64,000 nucleotides of DNA from an uncultured Pirellulaceae bacterium (lineage in GTDB: Bacteria > Planctomycetota > Planctomycetia > Pirellulales > Pirellulaceae), in NCBI GenBank assembly GCA_937967505.1, contig CALCJM010000064.1, positions 20,414 to 84,413 on the forward strand, written 5' to 3'. Positions 29,195-38,114 of the stretch are shown here, piece after piece. A program made the translations under genes and the position numbers. The first letter of the stretch is position 1. Each line of letters begins with the position of its first letter. The notes below the pieces were generated by a model that saw only the letters and a program-made list of their open reading frames with translations, was not told the origin of the DNA and did not search any database.

Positions 29195-29474
29195 CCCGTT
29201 AGTGGCTTACCCATTGGCAATGGGGCGCCAGGGCACCACAGTTCGTCGCTTGACTCTGGTTTCTCGAACCGGACCAAACCGCTATCGGCTTTGCGAACGG
29301 CCTTCAACGCTCGTCACTTCGACAACAGCAAAAAATACAAAAACAACAACAAGGTTTTTTCGATATTGGTCGCGATTGCAAATGCTGATCTGTTGTCCCC
29401 AAGCCCTCGTGCCCCACGCACCGGTTTTTACATTCCAATTAAAGTTGAGCATCTGCGAAAAGCCCTAGAGTACT

Positions 29475-29900
29475 TTAAACACCAGAATCACGGCTTCGGG
29501 GGAGCCCTAAAAAAAGGTCAATCAGCAGTGCGGAAAATGTGCCGATGGCGCAGCACCACACGTCGGACCACACAAAAGAGTTCCCCAAGACAAAGCCAAT
29601 TATTGGTTGCTGGCGTAGCCATAAAAGAAGAGGAGGGTTCCACAGCTGACCAAATTCCAAAGTCAATGTTATCGAAAGTGCGAAAATAGCCAACATCACC
29701 CGTGATGCCCCCGACAGGAGCAACATTCCGGCAAAGTAGAACATGATTGGCCACAGCGTATCGCCGGCATAGGCAGCCAGGAAACCAGGCAGAGTTGACG
29801 GATCTGTACCCGAACGATGGGAACGAGCGAAAAGGCCAAGCGGAATCACGGTCGAGATCACGATCACCGCAAGGAATCTGCGTCGTGTTTCTTTTGACAT
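29475..29900 (-). CDS. DUF2809 family integral membrane protein
   Basis: A protein of 141 residues with about four membrane spans (residues ~9-27, 43-60, 64-82, 108-130). The blocks LPGFLAAYAGDTLWPIMFYF, LEFGQLWNPPLL and GNSFVWSDVWCCAIGT match the DUF2809 consensus (Y-G-D-x-LW, E-x-x-QL, F-x-WSD). The function of this family is unknown. The ATG at 29900 opens MSKETRRRFLAVIVISTVIP. It is the first gene of an accessory stretch full of repeats and broken genes, yet this gene is intact. Confidence 0.8.
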   Translation of the reverse strand: MSKETRRRFLAVIVISTVIPLGLFARSHRSGTDPSTLPGFLAAYAGDTLWPIMFYFAGMLLLSGASRVMLAIFALSITLTLEFGQLWNPPLLLWLRQQPIIGFVLGNSFVWSDVWCCAIGTFSALLIDLFLGLPRSRDSGV

Positions 29901-29964
29901 GCGAAGAGAACTGATGTGGAAACTTAGACTGAATGACGAATCGCGATCCTATCCGGGCATCCCC

Positions 29965-30108
29965 AAGACGACTTCGCAATTGGATTCAGGTAGACAACGC
30001 ATCCTGATAAATCGAACGCCCACCTTTGCCACCGCCGGTGACTCGGCGAAGCCTCATGGTAGCCGATTGGGAAGAAGATTGCCAGCTTTTCCCGGCAACG
30101 TTTTGCAT
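29965..30108 (+). repeat. Dispersed repeat family 2, copy B
   Basis: It shares the order of blocks with copy C at 36.86 kb: GACGACTTCGCAATTGGATT, ATCGAACGCCCACCTTTG, CATGGTAGCCGATTGG and TTGCCAGCTTTTCCC. An upstream GATCCTATCCGGGC (29946) corresponds to the GATCTATCC flank of the other copies. Confidence 0.65.
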
Positions 30109-30238
30109 CAGCGGTGACCATGCCACGCTGCGCAGGCAATGAGGCCAGCATCGCCTTTCATATTGGCCGTCTTGGATCATCGTCGGCCCGCCACGCAGAG
30201 GCTTGTGAAGAAAGTTCAATGTTTGAGATTGGGTGTGG

Positions 30239-30339
30239 GGATTGGCAGTTGAAAGCTTACCGTTGACGATGCTGCCAGCTTCGCTCCGACGCTGGCAGCG
30301 TCGCCAACGGAAGGTAGATCCCTAACTGCCAGTCGCCTT
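30239..30339 (-). repeat. 107-bp palindromic repeat, copy 2 (one end trimmed)
   Basis: It reads GATTGGCAGTTGAAAGCTTA, then CTGCCAGC-TTCGCTCCGAC-GCTGGCAG, ending CTAACTGCCAGTCGCCTT. The loop is the reverse complement of that in copies 1, 3 and 4, so this copy is inverted. The outer left bases are changed. Confidence 0.88.
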
Positions 30340-30444
30340 GCCGATCGCAATTCGGTTATGTTCAAAGTCTGGTGTAGCCGGGTGGCGATGAAAGATCGTC
30401 CATTTCAAAACCGCCCAAATTCACCACTCGGGTAAATTAGAATG

Positions 30445-30671
30445 TTATTCCGCGTCCCGGATTAACGCGAGCAAGTTGTTTTCGGCAATCTGGAAATCAT
30501 TGAGTTCTAGTTTGAATCCGCGACGCATAGCACCACGCGGGTCCCACGCAATGAGACGCCACAGCGCGAGAATTGCAGGACCGTCCGATTCACCATCAAG
30601 TCGCCGCACGAGCCAACTTGCACGTCATCCGTATCGACCGCAGTGTCCTCGTTCGGACCAAAGTCAGTCAT
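30445..30671 (-). pseudogene. Small frameshifted gene, unknown
   Basis: On the minus strand an ATG at 30671 opens MTDFGPNEDTAVDTDDVQ. After about 18 codons the coding signal moves to another frame that reads WLVRRLDGESDGPAILAL, WRLIAWDPRGAMRRGFKLEL and NDFQIAENNLLALIRDAE, ending with TAA at 30445. The joined product would be ~75 residues. One inserted or deleted base explains the break; either a sequencing error or real decay is possible. A perfect 10-bp hairpin lies immediately upstream of the ATG. No family recognised. Confidence 0.4.
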
Positions 30672-30672
30672 A

Positions 30673-30700
30673 CCTGGGGCAATTCTTGCCCCAGGTTTTT
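30673..30700 (+). terminator. Orphan Rho-independent terminator-like hairpin
   Basis: A perfect 10-bp stem CCTGGGGCAA / TTGCCCCAGG with loop TTC, followed by TTTTT on the plus strand. No plus-strand gene ends here. On the minus strand it covers the region just before the ATG at 30671, where it could also mask translation. Confidence 0.6.
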
Positions 30701-30759
30701 AAACATGACCATTAATGCTTCAACGAACCACTGCATGACGGGCGTGCGTGTCACCAAAT

Positions 30760-30969
30760 TCAGGAATCGGCGGTATCGTTTCGCTTTGCCCAAGCTCGGA
30801 GTAGCGGGATTGCTGCAATAACCACGAACAATCCCGGCGATAAGTTTGCCAAGATTGTCGCATACGGATGAAATAATACAGCAGTACCGTAGATTGCCCC
30901 TAGGCAAAGCGATCCAACGATCGCCAACCGTTCTTTCGGAGGGACTGAAGACCAGATTTCCATATTCAT
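30760..30969 (-). CDS. Small two-span membrane protein, hypothetical
   Basis: A possible protein of 69 residues (MNMEIWSSVPPKERLAIVGS start). Two hydrophobic segments, about residues 14-34 and 40-57 (SPGLFVVIAAIPLLRAWAKR), are joined by a short loop, and the C-terminus is charged. The ribosome-binding site is weak and a longer reading frame runs through it, so this is a modest call. No family recognised. Confidence 0.4.
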   Translation of the reverse strand: MNMEIWSSVPPKERLAIVGSLCLGAIYGTAVLFHPYATILANLSPGLFVVIAAIPLLRAWAKRNDTADS

Positions 30970-30994
30970 TTGCTGCAAGTGGTATAACAAAACA

Positions 30995-31120
30995 AATTGC
31001 GATCTATCCGTGTGGCCGGGGTCAGGTGTCGCAGTTTGTTTGATGTTAATGGCCACAAGGTAGATCGTGCGTTGAGCTTTGACGCGGTTACCACTGGCTA
31101 CAGCCCTATGCGGAATCAAT
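30995..31120 (+). repeat. Dispersed repeat family 2, degenerate copy D
   Basis: GATCTATCCGTGTGGCC and GGCCACAAGGTAGATC form an inverted pair, followed by GTGCGTTGAGCTTTG and GCGGTTACCACTGG. This order matches the flanks and first half of copy C. The second half is no longer recognisable. It lies in a 341-bp gap with no supported gene. Confidence 0.4.
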
Positions 31121-31310
31121 GGTGTTTCTAATTTCTCTACGAAAAAGTTTTGACAACCCGAAAAACATAACCCATCACCCAACGCAATCACTTTACCGAA
31201 GCGATACGCGAAAAGCAATTTGTTTAAGGTCAACGTCAAAATCACCAAGCACTACCTAAAAGCTGACCACTCGCGCCCGCCCAAATGAGTGCTCCGCTCG
31301 CATTTTTTTG

Positions 31311-32033
31311 TTATCCACCGTTTCGCTTGGGTTTCCATCCAACGATACCGGTAGCGCAACCAAAAAAATAGGATTTAAATTCAACCACTAAGCCGCAATC
31401 AGTGAATATTTCAGCGGCTGTTTCGCAGTTGCCAAATGCTGATGTGTAAACGCCCAACAACCGATAGTTGTCGGGATTGCCAAGCAATAAACGACCAAGA
31501 ACCGGAACGATCCGGCTCAGGTAGAACATATAGGGTAGCCGTAGAAAACGATTGGGCGGCACAGATATTTCCAGAAAGGCAAATGCGCCGCCGGGCCGCA
31601 GGATTCTGGCGACCTCGCTGGCGAGCTGGAATAATTGTTGCTCATTGAATGTCTTCAACCCGAACGAGGAAAAGACGTGATCGACAGAGGAAGCATCTAG
31701 TGGGCAATTAAGGGCGTCCGCTTCAATTACTTGGTACCTGTTGTTGAACTTGTGTTTTTCAGCACATCGACACATAACCGGTGAAATATCGAGCGCAATC
31801 AAATTACCATTTTGTTGTAGATTTTTGCTGATCTCGAAGCACAATTCTCCCATGCCGGCCATCAGGTCCACCACAACTGAATCTGGCTCAATCTGTATTG
31901 CACGGGCACATCGTCGTCGCCACAAGATTGCAAAACCAAATGAAGAGAGGAGGTTCACCACACCGTACGTTTCGGCCATTTCATCAAATAGCGAACGTAC
32001 AAATTGGGGATCATAAAGCGAATCGTTTCCCAT
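31311..32033 (-). CDS. SAM-dependent methyltransferase, UbiE/MenG-like
   Basis: A protein of 240 residues from the ATG at 32033 (a GTG six bases upstream is also possible). It opens with VRSLFDEMAETYGVVNLLSS, matching the FDxMAxxYDxxN block of UbiE/COQ5 enzymes. SAM-binding motif I is VVDLMAGMGELCFEI; DALNCPLDASSVDHVFSSFG and ARILRPGGAFAFLEIS follow. UbiE enzymes methylate quinone precursors, but this copy is shorter on conserved residues (MAGMG instead of CGTGD), and the setting is an accessory region, so it may act on another small molecule. Its 5' end overlaps the end of the broken zinc-ribbon gene by ~20 bp. Confidence 0.75.
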   Translation of the reverse strand: MGNDSLYDPQFVRSLFDEMAETYGVVNLLSSFGFAILWRRRCARAIQIEPDSVVVDLMAGMGELCFEISKNLQQNGNLIALDISPVMCRCAEKHKFNNRYQVIEADALNCPLDASSVDHVFSSFGLKTFNEQQLFQLASEVARILRPGGAFAFLEISVPPNRFLRLPYMFYLSRIVPVLGRLLLGNPDNYRLLGVYTSAFGNCETAAEIFTDCGLVVEFKSYFFGCATGIVGWKPKRNGG

Positions 32034-32365
32034 TAGCACTCAGATAGATAAGGTCCAAAATCACCGGGGCGCGGCAAGACTTGCAACGGAAACACGAGAC
32101 AATCAGTCGTTCCCTCATTACGCCGATCCCATAGTATACGAGGAAAAAAACCAGACCAACTGCCAAACCAGGCATTCCACCCTCAAATGATCCCGGTGCG
32201 TAGCCAAAATAATTCAAAATCAGTCTAGCGGGAATTCGACAAACACCAGTAGTGATGCCATGAAAGACGGTGTGTTTCCAGCGGAACGCTTCCTTGGGGA
32301 AATCGCCGCGCCATTGTGTCGTTTTGCAATGTTTGCATCTGTAACGTACGTTTTATCCGAATCAT
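32011..32365 (-). pseudogene. Frameshifted zinc-ribbon membrane protein
   Basis: The last ~105 codons in one frame read YRCKHCKTTQWRGDFPKEA, then KHTVFHGITTG, a membrane span (GLAVGLVFFLVYYGIGV) and SCFRCKSCRAP. The two CxxC pairs (CKHC and CKSC) can form a zinc ribbon around the span. This frame has no usable start; an ATG at 32365 (MIRIKRT) lies in another frame and joins it if one base is removed near 32345. A single-base indel is therefore inferred. A shorter start inside (TTG at ~32217) would lose the first CxxC. The last bases overlap the methyltransferase start. Confidence 0.5.
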
Positions 32366-32476
32366 AAATGTAGAGAAGTGATTGCGCGATCACTGTTCGT
32401 GATAGTGGCCCATTCTGGAGGTGCCCATCAACCCCCAGATGTTGGAGTTTAAATCAGTTCGCGTCCCTCGAGGATC

Positions 32477-32593
32477 GTAGGATGGGTCGTTCGGGTTTCG
32501 CATTTGCGGAATCCTGACCCATCGTCAGCCCGCCGGCAAGGTGGTGGGTCGGCGCAATAACGCTGCGCGTTGAATTGGCTTGTCCCACCCTAC
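32477..32593. repeat. 117-bp imperfect palindromic element bounded by GTAGGATGGG / CCCACCCTAC
   Basis: The ends are inverted repeats with one mismatch (GTAGGATGGG and CCCACCCTAC). Inside are GACCCATC, GGTGGGTCGG and CAATAACGCTGCGCGTTGA. This matches a widespread type of intergenic repeat with GTAGGGTGGG ends found in many bacteria; I know it only by its look. Single copy in the window. Confidence 0.6.
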
Positions 32594-32653
32594 TTGTTAC
32601 TATCGTCGACACATTCCGCCCGGTCAAAGCTGACCCTTATCCTGATCGCATTG

Positions 32654-33280
32654 TTATTTTGCGCTTATGATCCGCTCTTTCTCTTTCAAGAGCACATTTA
32701 CTTTTCGCTGCGCCCCCGCCCGTCGATTTACCAGTGACTCCGCCAACTGAACAGTGTATTGATGAACGTACAGTGGGTCGGCAGTTAAACCCGTTGACCA
32801 GCTGTGTGCTTTCTGCGCGTCTTCTTTTTCAGTATCCGTAAGGTCGTACGATTCCAATCGCTTAAGTATTGCCAAACAGTCGGTCATCATCGCGCGCGAT
32901 TGTTTTCCTGTCTCCCCGAATGGATTGATTGTTACGTCAAAACCTTTGGGATATTTTTCAGCCAATGCGTCAAGTTCTTGTTTGTGAATATCTACGCCGT
33001 CCAGCAAGTCAAACTTCGATTCGGCACTTGAGATCTTGACGTTCACCTCATCCAGTGGACCAGGAGTCGATTCTGTTTGCTCTTGATCAGCCCCACCGAG
33101 AACACGCAATTTGGTAGCGTCTGGTAGTGATTGCCAGATTCCAAATGTGACCAAGGCAAATAGGCAAAGTCCGATAAAGTATGGAGTCCAAGGCTTGCCC
33201 CAAACCAATGCAAGAATGGCTTGGACAATTCCTTCAGGCGTCTCTTCTTTGGGGGGACTATTTTCTTCAGGTTTGTTCAT
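32654..33280 (-). CDS. Single-span membrane protein, hypothetical
   Basis: A protein of 208 residues. A cytoplasmic Pro/Glu-rich start (MNKPEENSPPKEETPEGI) leads to one membrane span (about residues 34-54, TPYFIGLCLFALVTFGIWQS). The rest is a charged, mostly helical domain (ESKFDLLDGVDIHKQELDAL, ESYDLTDTEKEDAQKAHSWS). There is no recognised family or catalytic motif. The continuous frame and balanced composition support a real gene. It lies alone in the accessory region. Confidence 0.6.
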   Translation of the reverse strand: MNKPEENSPPKEETPEGIVQAILALVWGKPWTPYFIGLCLFALVTFGIWQSLPDATKLRVLGGADQEQTESTPGPLDEVNVKISSAESKFDLLDGVDIHKQELDALAEKYPKGFDVTINPFGETGKQSRAMMTDCLAILKRLESYDLTDTEKEDAQKAHSWSTGLTADPLYVHQYTVQLAESLVNRRAGAQRKVNVLLKEKERIISAK

Positions 33281-35139
<1,859 letters not shown>

Positions 35140-35257
35140 GCGTAATTCCTTTTTGAAACGACAAAACGTAAGTTAATTAAGGCTACATCTGACGTTGCTG
35201 GTCAGTCTGTGACAGAAGCAAGTTTTCGCGCGTACCCAAGGCATAACGAATAGTATT

Positions 35258-35319
35258 TTATGAATCGTCGCGAGAGAAAGCGTTGTTTTACCTTTAGGTA
35301 TGGTCGCGATGATTCATAA
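35258..35319. repeat. Long inverted repeat (16-bp arms, 30-nt loop)
   Basis: The left arm TTATGAATCGTCGCGA (35258-35273) and right arm TCGCGATGATTCATAA (35304-35319) match at 15 of 16 positions. It sits at the 3' end of the IS91-type remnant and ~120 bp upstream of the PEP-CTERM start. It could be an element end or an operator of that gene. Confidence 0.7.
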
Positions 35320-36240
35320 GATCATACTGGACTGAGATCGCCAATCAAAGCAAGTTTTCTCGTTTTCCAAGAGCATTTTCTGCACAACTGGTGGAAGCGG
35401 TGCGTGAGGACTTTCGCCCGCGCGTTCCGATAGCCGTACGCCATTGCCGGTAAGCCATGGAACAAAACAGACCTTCGGTGGTAAGCCCTCTGTCATGGCG
35501 GTGGCCTGCTGGCTTTTTGAAACTTGGATTGCCGGACGCATGTTGACTGCTGCCACGCTAGTCGCCCGGGGCAATCGACTTGGTGCTGCCGCTTCCAAGA
35601 GCGTATCACCACAGCATGGGCATGCGCCCCGGGCCGCGCCCAGCACTGACTCAATCCACTCGAGCAACCAGTCAACCTGCGGTTCTTCTTTGACCAGATC
35701 GTTCGCGCCGAGTATCGTACGAATGGTTTCTAAATAGCGGACGCCTGTACCGATTGGCCAAAAAGCCGTAGTGCCGGATCCGCATCATGCCCGTGGGCAG
35801 CACGTGCCGCAGGAAGCGTTTGATTAACTCTTCTGCGGACAGATCATCTTCTTACGGCGATCACCGTCCCGCCGATCGCGAAAGCTGAGTGTTACCTGAC
35901 CCCCGGCCAACTTTAACAACCGGCTATTGGTCGGCGCGACACGATGCGGGCAGCGGCTGAGATAGTCCAGCAGCTTGCGAGGCCCCGCGAAGGGCGCTTT
36001 GGAGACCACCCACGGTTTTTTAAACAAACGATTGACAAACTGTTTCGTGGTCTTGGAGGTGGTACGTTCGGCAAATGACGACGGTAAGCTGATCTCCGAT
36101 TGGACGCATAGACGCTTGAACCCAGTCAGGAACTTGTCGCAGAAAATTGCGCTAAGGTCTCGGACAGGGAACAGGAACTTGTTGCCACCAGCCACCCAAG
36201 CGTGGCTGCGGGACCTTTTCCCGTCGCCAATTTTCTGAGT
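35314..36240 (-). pseudogene. IS91-family (Y2-type) transposase remnant, frameshifted
   Basis: Reading the minus strand from 36240: AWVAGGNKFLFPVRDLSAIF, then KPWVVSKAPFAGPRKLLDYL and SRCPHRVAPTNSRLLKLAGG, then after a one-base shift near 35829 EELIKRFLRHVLPTGMMRIR and HYGFLANR, and after another shift IESVLGAARGACPCCGDTLL. This is the order of the C-terminal two thirds of IS91-type transposases, including the late zinc-finger-like CPCC. The N-terminal part is gone and at least two frameshifts are present, so the gene is dead. Confidence 0.88.
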
Positions 36241-36258
36241 GCTCCGATTTACGGATTG

Positions 36259-36807
36259 TCATTTAGCCGGTTTTCGCGAGTACGTTTCAATCCACCATGT
36301 TAACGTGTCAGCGCTGCCTTGCCGGTCAGGCGGCACGTAGCCAGGGGAAGCGATTATCGGATCATCTGTGAAATCGCCGGAGTTGACGATGCGCCAATGC
36401 AGTTCAAATTTGTCACCATTCATCTTCAGTTTACAGTCCGCACGCTGCATGTCACCCGGATCGTGGATGTCTTCATGATGCCACGCTTCGCATTCGATCC
36501 CGTCTTTGGTCTTGCGAGTACGGCACAGACGTAGTTCACGCACCAGCATACCAGACACAAATCGAACAACGTGTCCACTGACTGAAATGTCCGGGCCCCC
36601 GGATATCGTTGCGCCTTCGAGCTGAGGGTCAAAGATGCGCTCTTCCAGTGCCCAGTCGCCCTGATACGGAACGAATAGAGGATCATTGGATGGGCCGCCA
36701 AAAACGCGGCCTGTCGGTGCGTTACTGAGTCCGTCTTGCGCTGTGTCACGCAAACAACCCACGACGGCAATCATAACGGCAGCAATGGTGAGGGCGCGAA
36801 GTTGCAT
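36259..36807 (-). CDS. Small lipoprotein, hypothetical
   Basis: A protein of 182 residues. Signal MQLRALTIAAVMIAVVGCLR has lipobox VVGC. The mature part includes FVPYQGDWALEERIFDPQLE, VRFVSGMLVRELRLCRTRKT, ECEAWHHEDIHDPGDMQRAD and KLKMNGDKFELHWRI, a compact beta-rich pattern. No family recognised. The gene is intact although flanked by a dead transposase and repeat copy C. Confidence 0.65.
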   Translation of the reverse strand: MQLRALTIAAVMIAVVGCLRDTAQDGLSNAPTGRVFGGPSNDPLFVPYQGDWALEERIFDPQLEGATISGGPDISVSGHVVRFVSGMLVRELRLCRTRKTKDGIECEAWHHEDIHDPGDMQRADCKLKMNGDKFELHWRIVNSGDFTDDPIIASPGYVPPDRQGSADTLTWWIETYSRKPAK

Positions 36808-36857
36808 TAGGTTTTCGTTAAGCCAAATAACAAATTTTGATCTATCCGAGTGTCTTT

Positions 36858-36995
36858 AGACAACTTCGGAATTGGGTTCAAGTTGGCAAGACACACGGAT
36901 AGGTCGTGCGCCCGTCTTTGTCGTCGCTTACGACTAATTTCAACGACATGGTAACCGATTCAGGAGAAGGTTGCCAGCTTTTTCCACCATCAACG
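36858..36995 (+). repeat. Dispersed repeat family 2, copy C
   Basis: Best-preserved copy: GACAACTTCGGAATTGGGTT, CACACGGATAGGTCGTGCGC, CATGGTAACCGATT, GGTTGCCAGCTTTTTCC. It is preceded by GATCTATCCGAGTG at 36839, which is the inverted complement of CACACGGATAGGTC within the copy. Confidence 0.65.
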
Positions 36996-37040
36996 GAGAC
37001 CTTGAACAGGTCGTTTGTTCTGCCGTTTTTCGAGGTAGAA

Positions 37041-37589
37041 CTACGAATCGTATTGCGATTTCAGTTCGGTTACGTTCGCAGGAACGTATATGCACGAGTA
37101 ACGGTTGAGAACGCGTTTGACTTTGTCTCCCGCCAGTTCGATTCGTGAAAGCAGCATTTTAGCACAGTATGGATTTCCGGATTCTCCGAGAACTCCTGAA
37201 ATCGTGCCCAGCCGATAATCCGCGACCCGAGCACTTCCGTGATTGAAGAAAACAATTGTCAGAGGAGCTTTGTTTCGCGATGAGAGAAACTCGCAGAACA
37301 CATTTCCGTTCCCCACGGAGACGCGCCCACGCCGCTCGCCTTGTCGAATGTGTGATGAATGAAAAATACAGGTCAAGCCGCCCCAAAAAGTACGTCGAAT
37401 CTCCAATGAAACACCAAGAGGCTCGGTTGATGTACGCATTCGGTAGAGATACCACTTCCCCAAAATGTCCTGATTCTCACGCATGTGTTTTGCAGCATGA
37501 AGAGACCGCAATACCAAACGTGGGAGGAATACGATGAACGCTGCGGTGAGACTCGCGCAAACGCCAAGAAGGAAATCCTGGTTGATCAT
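37041..37589 (-). CDS. Membrane-anchored hypothetical protein, 182 aa
   Basis: A protein of 182 residues with one N-terminal span (about 5-27, DFLLGVCASLTAAFIVFLPR), then a soluble domain: ILGKWYLYRMRTSTEPLGVS, RRTFWGGLTCIFHSSH, GNVFCEFLSSRNKAPLTIVF, ending RYSCIYVPANVTELKSQYDS. The domain looks beta-rich with several aromatic residues. I do not recognise it. Shorter overlapping frames on both strands lack comparable structure. Confidence 0.55.
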   Translation of the reverse strand: MINQDFLLGVCASLTAAFIVFLPRLVLRSLHAAKHMRENQDILGKWYLYRMRTSTEPLGVSLEIRRTFWGGLTCIFHSSHIRQGERRGRVSVGNGNVFCEFLSSRNKAPLTIVFFNHGSARVADYRLGTISGVLGESGNPYCAKMLLSRIELAGDKVKRVLNRYSCIYVPANVTELKSQYDS

Positions 37590-37694
37590 CGTATTATCAA
37601 GGAGCCGTCAAGTATATTACAGTTACTGGAATTCTTCAGCAGAACCGGATTGCTTATCGGTGAAGGAATCTGCGATAAGACGAGTTTCGGCCAC

Positions 37695-37801
37695 TTAGGC
37701 GACTGGCAGTTAGAAATTTACCATCCGTTGGCGACGCTGCCAGCGTCGGAGCGAAGCTGGCAGCATCGCCAACGGTAAGCTTTCAACTGCCAAGCGCCTT
37801 A
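37695..37801 (+). repeat. 107-bp palindromic repeat, copy 4 (most symmetrical)
   Basis: The left end TTAGGCGACTGGCAGTTAGA and right end TTTCAACTGCCAAGCGCCTT-A are inverted complements. The inner arms CCGTTGGCGACGCTGCCAGC and GCTGGCAGCATCGCCAACGG pair around GTCGGAGCGAA. Arms of about 48 nt differ at only a few positions. Confidence 0.92.
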
Positions 37802-37929
37802 TCGCCGGGGCTGTGTCAGTTTCTCTGATGCTGATCGCCGTGTCAAGCAAACTGACGAACCGGAAGATAGACGCTCTGGCGGAAGTGCGGCTGCGTCCGG
37901 GGCTGCCGCAACAAACGTAACAACAATCG

Positions 37930-38102
37930 CGTTACTTCTTTGCCTCTTCTTTTGACATTTGCCCGTGCTCGGCAAGCACACCATTCAAAGCCTTGTCCAC
38001 GCCATTCACCATTCGGCTTGCGTTGCTGCATATAAAAAGCACTCGCCGATCTACCACCGTTTGAAAATCTCAGCCACGTTTTCTCCCATCCGGCCCCGAA
38101 CA
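37930..38102 (-). pseudogene. Decayed duplicate of the 3' end of the neighbouring flavoprotein gene
   Basis: The minus strand reads GENVAEIFKRW, a frameshift, then LFICSNASRMVNGVDKALNG and VLAEHGQMSKEEAKK-stop. The intact gene at 38115 ends [31 protein letters not shown] and DVIAEHGQMSEDEAKNYV. The two DNA stretches (37935-38100 and 38163-38330) are plainly related but diverged (roughly two thirds identical by eye). It is the tail of an old paralog left after deletion. Confidence 0.85.
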
Positions 38103-38114
38103 GGCAGAGAAAAT

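Larger units (their letters stand above)
29901..30444. other. Intergenic region of ~540 bp with two repeat copies
   Basis: It holds family-2 repeat copy B (29965-30108) and palindromic repeat copy 2 (30239-30339). No supported gene. Confidence 0.5.

Noticed and set aside
29205..29230. Hairpin CCCATT-GGC-AATGGG after the DUF1552 gene
   Set aside because: Short stem and no T-run, so not called as a terminator.
30995..31140. Integron attC-like site suggested by the inverted GATCTATCC / GGTAGATC pair
   Set aside because: No RYYYAAC/GTTRRRY core sites and no integrase gene; the pattern fits the family-2 repeat instead.
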